Below, piece by piece: positions 60,495 to 64,000 of a DNA stretch of 64,000 nucleotides. Position numbers and translations under genes: made by a program. Position 1 is the first letter of the stretch; the number at the start of each line of letters is the position of its first letter. The notes under the pieces are model-generated. The model ran no database searches. It was not told the DNA's origin and worked only from the letters and a program-made list of their open reading frames with translations. Source of the stretch: Streptomyces sp. NBC_00285 (lineage in GTDB: Bacteria > Actinomycetota > Actinomycetes > Streptomycetales > Streptomycetaceae); assembly GCF_036174265.1 (NCBI RefSeq), contig NZ_CP108055.1, forward strand, positions 6,882,001-6,946,000, given 5' to 3'.

Positions 60495-61177
60495 ACGACC
60501 CGCTCCATGTCCCGGGACTTCCCGTCCCGTACGACGATCTCGCGGTCGGAGTAGGCGGCGACCCGTGCCTCGTGCGTGACGAGGACGACGGCCGCGTTGG
60601 TGGACCGGGCGGCCTCGGTAAGCATCTCCATGACCCGCTCGCCGTTGAGGGAGTCGAGCGCGCCGGTCGGCTCGTCGGCGAACAGCACACGCGGGTTGGT
60701 CACCAGGGAGCGGGCCACGGCCACCCGCTGGCCCTGACCGCCGGACACCTCGCCCGGGCGCTTCTTCCTGAGGTCGTCGACCTCCAGGCGCTCCATCCAG
60801 CCCAGCGCCGTCTTCTCGGCCTCCTTGCGCGAGGTGCCGTTCAGCCGCAGTGGAAGAGCCACGTTCTCGACGCAGGTCAACTCGGGGACGAGCTGCCCGA
60901 ACTGGAAGACGAACCCGAACTCCGAGCGCCGGAGCGCACTGCGCTCGGCGTCGTTCATCGTGGCCATCTCCCGGCCGTTGTAGGTGATCGAGCCCGAGTC
61001 GGGCGGGACGATCCCGGCGAGACAGTGCAGCAGCGTCGACTTGCCGGACCCCGAGGGGCCCATGACGGCGACGACCTCACCGGGGTGGATGGAGAACTCG
61101 GCACCGTCGAGAGCGACGGTGGGACCGTACGTCTTGCGCAGCTCGCTGGCCACGAGCAGGGAACCGGCCGGGGTCAC
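60491..61177 (-). CDS. ABC transporter ATP-binding protein (LolD/MacB type)
   Basis: The 228-residue protein has Walker A GPSGSGKST (residues 40-48), Q-loop FQFGQLVPELTCVENVALPL, signature SGGQGQRVAVARSLVTNPRVLFADEPTGALD with Walker B, and H-loop LVTHE. This is the standard set for the ATPase partners of FtsX-type permeases. Its GTG start overlaps the PadR stop (GTGA), and its stop overlaps the permease start. The three genes therefore form one tightly coupled operon that the PadR protein probably represses. Confidence 0.95.
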   Translation of the reverse strand: MTPAGSLLVASELRKTYGPTVALDGAEFSIHPGEVVAVMGPSGSGKSTLLHCLAGIVPPDSGSITYNGREMATMNDAERSALRRSEFGFVFQFGQLVPELTCVENVALPLRLNGTSRKEAEKTALGWMERLEVDDLRKKRPGEVSGGQGQRVAVARSLVTNPRVLFADEPTGALDSLNGERVMEMLTEAARSTNAAVVLVTHEARVAAYSDREIVVRDGKSRDMERVV

Positions 61178-61698
61178 TTGACCACCACCTCCGCGAGCTT
61201 GTCGAGACGCGCCGCGGTCAGTTCCAGCCAGCGCAGGTCGGCTTCCAGATGGAACAGGGCGTGGTCGCAGATCAACTGGTCGGCGAGGTCCCCCTTCCGC
61301 TTCCGGTCGGTGAGGATGCGCATCATCCGCAGGTGCTCGGAGCGCTGCGCGTCGAGGATGTCGCCGGCGTCCCGGTGCGTGAGCAGCGCGAGGACGATCT
61401 TGGTGTACAGCGTGGACTGGAGATACGGCTCGGGCTTCTCCGGCGTCGCGAGCCAGTGCTGTACGTCGGTGATCCCGGCGTCCGTGATGGCGTACCGCTT
61501 GCGCTCGGGGCCTCCGCCGGGCTCGATCCCGTCGACTTCGACGAGTCCGTGCTTCAGCAGCCGGGACATCGTCGAGTAGACCTGGCCGTAGTGCAGAGGC
61601 CGGTCGTGACCGAACTTCTCGTCGAAGGCCCGCTTGAGGTCGTAACCGTGCCGGGGGCCGGACTCCAGGAGCCCTAGAAGAGTGTGACCGATGGACAT
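61174..61698 (-). CDS. PadR-family transcriptional regulator
   Basis: The 174-residue protein has LLGLLESGPRHGYDLKRAFDEKFG, then LHYGQVYSTMSRLLKHGLVEVDGIEPGGGPERKRYAITDAG, which is the PadR winged helix with its beta wing. A C-terminal four-helix dimerisation part ends LTAARLDKLAEVV. It is the first gene of the ABC operon, as usual for PadR regulators of efflux systems. A 19-base palindrome at 61720-61738 lies just upstream. No clear ribosome site precedes the ATG. Confidence 0.92.
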   Translation of the reverse strand: MSIGHTLLGLLESGPRHGYDLKRAFDEKFGHDRPLHYGQVYSTMSRLLKHGLVEVDGIEPGGGPERKRYAITDAGITDVQHWLATPEKPEPYLQSTLYTKIVLALLTHRDAGDILDAQRSEHLRMMRILTDRKRKGDLADQLICDHALFHLEADLRWLELTAARLDKLAEVVVK

Positions 61699-61719
61699 GG
61701 GGAGGACTGTACTCGCGGT

Positions 61720-61738
61720 GTATACCCCATGTGTATAC
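61720..61738. promoter_or_regulatory. Candidate PadR operator
   Basis: GTATACCCCATGTGTATAC has perfect six-base arms and near symmetry in the centre. Because GTATAC is itself a palindrome, the site also reads as a direct repeat of TGTATAC at 13-base spacing. It lies 22-40 bases upstream of the PadR start codon, over the probable promoter of the operon, so autorepression is likely. Confidence 0.65.
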
Positions 61739-61792
61739 GCAGGGTGTGTAGAGGAGATCGGGACGTGAGCAGCCGCAGGTGGGGGCCTATTG

Positions 61793-62059
61793 TCACGGTT
61801 CTGCTACATGCCCTCGGTCGCCTCGGTCGTCCTTGGGGGGCCGTCCCCGGCGCGGCAGGGGCCCGGTGTCACCGGGCAGCCTCCCGGCCTCCTTCAGGGC
61901 CCTGCGGAGCAGGAACTCGATCTGCGCGTTGGCCGACCGCAGCTCGTCCCCCGCCCACCGCGCGAGCGCCTCGTGCACCAGCGGGTCCAGCCTCAGCAGC
62001 ACCTGCTTGCGCTGCTGAGGCCGTCGCTCGGGGGAGCCCCCCTCGGAAGGTGCCGTCAC
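61793..62059 (-). CDS. Small helical protein coupled to the band-7 gene
   Basis: The protein has 88 residues from a GTG overlapping the band-7 stop (GTGA). QQRKQVLLRLDPLVHEALARWAGDELRSANAQIEFLLRRALKEAGR resembles a ribbon-helix-helix core of the Arc/MetJ kind, with a Pro/Arg/Asp tail (PRRGRPPKDDRGDRG). It may bind DNA, or the fold may be used for protein contact. Its fixed place after the SPFH gene suggests a shared role. It precedes the divergent region with the PadR operon. Confidence 0.75.
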   Translation of the reverse strand: MTAPSEGGSPERRPQQRKQVLLRLDPLVHEALARWAGDELRSANAQIEFLLRRALKEAGRLPGDTGPLPRRGRPPKDDRGDRGHVAEP

Positions 62060-62958
62060 TGGTAGAGCGTCCCGGTGTTGAGGACCGGCTGCGGAGCCCG
62101 GTCACCGCACAGCACCACCATCAGGTTGGACACCATCGCCGCCTTGCGCTCGTCGTCCAGCGATACGATGTCCCGCTCGGTGATGCGGGCCAGCGCCTCC
62201 TCGACCATGCCGACCGCGCCCTCCACGATCTGCCGCCGGGCCGCGACGACCGCCCCGGCCTGCTGCCGCTGGAGCATCGCCGAGGCGATCTCGGGCGCGT
62301 AGGCGAGGTGCGTGAAGCGGGACTCGATGATCTGCACGCCGGCCGTCTCCACACGCGCGTGCAGCTCGGTGGCGAGCTTCTGGGTGATCTCGTCGGCGTT
62401 GCCGCGCAGCGAGAGCCCGTCCTCCTCGTGGGCGTCGTAGGGGTACTCGATGGCGATGTGCCGGACGGCCGTCTCGGTCTGGGTGGCGACGAACTTCACG
62501 TAGTTGTCCACCTCGAAGGTGGCCTGCGCGGTGTCCTCGACCCGCCACACCACGACCGCGGCCAGCTCGATCGGGTTGCCGTAGGCGTCGTTGACCTTCA
62601 GGACGGCGGTCTCGTGGTTGCGGACCCGGGTAGAGATCTTCGTGCGGGAGGTGAAGGGGTTCACCCAGCGCAGCCCGTCCTGGCGGATCGTGCCCCGGTA
62701 GCGCCCGAAGAGCTGGACGACCCGGGCCTCGCCGGGCGCGACCGTGTTCAGGCCGCGCAGTGAGATGAGCGCGGCGACCAGCACGAGGACACCGCCGGCC
62801 GCGAAGCCGGGACTGCGTGAACTGGCCGCGAACAGCACGACGGCGGCCAGCAGGCCGACCAGGCCCAGCAGCAGCGCGAGCGCGCCGCCGATGCTGTGCG
62901 CGGCGACCTCCCGGACGCGCGGGGCGGGCATCTCGGGTACCGAGTCATCCGCGGACAT
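62056..62958 (-). CDS. SPFH/band 7 (stomatin-like) membrane protein
   Basis: The 300-residue protein has an N-terminal hydrophobic hairpin ([21 protein letters not shown] and [20 protein letters not shown]). A band-7 domain follows ([121 protein letters not shown]). It probably organises membrane microdomains. The small ribbon-helix-helix-like protein is coupled to its stop codon. It diverges from the penicillin-binding protein gene. Confidence 0.92.
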   Translation of the reverse strand: MSADDSVPEMPAPRVREVAAHSIGGALALLLGLVGLLAAVVLFAASSRSPGFAAGGVLVLVAALISLRGLNTVAPGEARVVQLFGRYRGTIRQDGLRWVNPFTSRTKISTRVRNHETAVLKVNDAYGNPIELAAVVVWRVEDTAQATFEVDNYVKFVATQTETAVRHIAIEYPYDAHEEDGLSLRGNADEITQKLATELHARVETAGVQIIESRFTHLAYAPEIASAMLQRQQAGAVVAARRQIVEGAVGMVEEALARITERDIVSLDDERKAAMVSNLMVVLCGDRAPQPVLNTGTLYQ

Positions 62959-63198
62959 GGTGATCCCCCATCTGTCTGATGTCTATCGAAGTTCTAGCTA
63001 ACTGATATCAGATTACCCCGCTGCGGCAACCTTCACACCCACCTGGGAGTCTGGTTCCGATGAGACGGGTGCTGATTCTCACGCCCCGTGAGGCCCGGAT
63101 GGAATGTCCTTTGTCATATAGAGCGGTGTTAGCTTTCTGAGCTGACCAGAGCCACGAACCGGTGTGGCCGCCGATGAGGAAGCGGAGCGAGTCGACCC

Positions 63199-64000
63199 AT
63201 GGGACGAGCGGAAGAGAGAAAAGCACGTCAGCGCGGTGGTCGCCGCGCGGCGCCGCCCGCACGCTCGTCCGGGACGCCGAGCGAGGGCGTCGTGACCGGC
63301 GGCCGGGCAGCGGCCCGCAAGGCCGCCCAGGGCAAGAAGAACGCAAAGAACGCCAAGAACGGCAAGAGCGCGATACGACGGCTCTTCACCTGGAAGAAGA
63401 TCCTTGGCGCGTTCTTCGCCTTCTGTCTGCTCGGCATCGGCGCCTTCGTCGTGATGTACATGATGATCTCCGTGCCCAAGGGCAACCCGGACGCGCAGAA
63501 GCAGAGCAACATCTACAAGTACAACGACGGCTCGACGATGGCCCGCGAAGGCGACACCAACCGCGAGATCGTCGACCTCGCCGAGGTTCCCAAGCCCGTC
63601 CAGCACACCTTCGTGGCGGCGGAGAACAAGTCCTTCTACACGGACGCCGGCGTCGACCTCAAGGGCACGGCCCGCGGTCTGATCAACACGCTGTCCGGCA
63701 AGGGCAAGCAGGGTGGCTCGACCATCACCCAGCAGTACGTGAAGAACTTCTACCTCGACCAGGACCAGACCGTCACGCGCAAGCTGAAGGAACTGGTCAT
63801 CTCGCTGAAGGTGGACCGCACGACGTCCAAGGACAAGATCCTCGCGGGCTACATCAATACCAGCTACTACGGCCGCGGCGCCTACGGCATCCAGGCCGCC
63901 GCCCAGGACTACTACCGCGTCGACGCCAAGAATCTCTCGGTCGAGCAGGGCGCGTATCTCGCCGCACTGCTTCAGGCGCCGAGCCAGTACGACTGGGCGG
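63199..64000 (+). CDS. Penicillin-binding protein, glycosyltransferase 51 domain (3' end missing)
   Basis: The first 267 residues are present; the gene continues past the right edge. A basic, Lys/Arg/Ala-rich cytoplasmic tail of about 68 residues is followed by a membrane helix (ILGAFFAFCLLGIGAFVVMYMMI) and the GT51 domain. That domain has the catalytic Glu in VAAENKSFYTDAGVDLKGTARGL, then GGSTITQQYVKNFYL, RKLKELVISLKVD, and YINTSYYGRGAYGIQAAAQDYY. It polymerises lipid II into glycan strands. A transpeptidase domain probably follows, which would make it a bifunctional class A PBP. The divergent upstream gene is the band-7 protein. Confidence 0.93.
   Translation, partial: MGRAEERKARQRGGRRAAPPARSSGTPSEGVVTGGRAAARKAAQGKKNAKNAKNGKSAIRRLFTWKKILGAFFAFCLLGIGAFVVMYMMISVPKGNPDAQKQSNIYKYNDGSTMAREGDTNREIVDLAEVPKPVQHTFVAAENKSFYTDAGVDLKGTARGLINTLSGKGKQGGSTITQQYVKNFYLDQDQTVTRKLKELVISLKVDRTTSKDKILAGYINTSYYGRGAYGIQAAAQDYYRVDAKNLSVEQGAYLAALLQAPSQYDWA

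Noticed and set aside
1..64000. tRNA, rRNA, CRISPR arrays, integrases or transposases
   Set aside because: I looked through the intergenic regions for tRNA-like cloverleafs, regularly spaced repeats and recombinase motifs and found none.

Overview
The window is high-G+C actinobacterial DNA, almost certainly from a Streptomyces chromosome. Codons end mostly in G or C, GTG starts are frequent, and many genes overlap through ATGA or GTGA junctions. The gene types also fit: a DasR-controlled chitinase, a Tad pilus cluster of streptomycete layout, roadblock/DUF4388 proteins, a PIN-PhoH protein and accessory type VII secretion genes. I see no rRNA, tRNA, CRISPR array, transposase or integrase.

Layout. 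1-3.3 kb: a minus-strand operon of a substrate-binding protein, a TelA-family protein and a second substrate-binding lipoprotein (cut by the window edge), then a small unknown gene. 3.3-5.6 kb: an AlaA-type aminotransferase and a secreted trypsin-like protease. 5.6-11 kb: a divergent catabolic cluster with an N-acyl-D-amino-acid deacylase and a PLP amino acid deaminase on one side, and a PfkB sugar kinase, an IclR regulator and a RidA protein on the other. Palindromes between them could be IclR operators. 11-17.4 kb: two small unknown genes with similar C-terminal domains flank a secreted zinc carboxypeptidase and an Nramp-like transporter. A multidomain GH18 chitinase with a DasR box follows.

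17.6-29.1 kb: a Tad (Flp) pilus operon. It has a zinc-ribbon protein, CpaB, TadZ, two TadE-like pseudopilins, TadA, TadB, TadC, a histidine kinase and response regulator, an Flp pilin, a TadG-like protein, a lipoprotein and an OmpA-domain protein. No prepilin peptidase gene is present here. 29.1-33.3 kb: small accessory genes, including a dihydrofolate-reductase-like protein, a DUF2461 protein, a toxin-antitoxin pair with a perfect operator palindrome, a GntR regulator with its own palindrome, and two small unknown proteins.

33.3-45.5 kb: an accessory type VII (ESX-like) secretion region without the core ATPase or channel genes. It carries WXG100-like proteins, a repeat-rich putative effector, a mycosin protease with AT-richer codons, a PPE-like glycine-rich protein and several lipoproteins. 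It ends in an overlapping four-gene operon whose third gene encodes a polymorphic toxin with a C-terminal ADP-ribosyltransferase domain and whose last gene is the likely immunity protein. 45.8-49 kb: a metalloprotease-like protein with seven near-identical 56-residue repeats, a partner gene and a DUF192 gene.

49.4-64 kb: mostly housekeeping-type genes. These are a methyltransferase, a cis-prenyltransferase, a PIN-PhoH ATPase, a secreted transglycosylase, an AI-2E family permease, a DUF4388-roadblock-roadblock operon, a PadR/ABC-ATPase/FtsX operon, a band-7 protein with a small partner, and the start of a glycosyltransferase-51 penicillin-binding protein.
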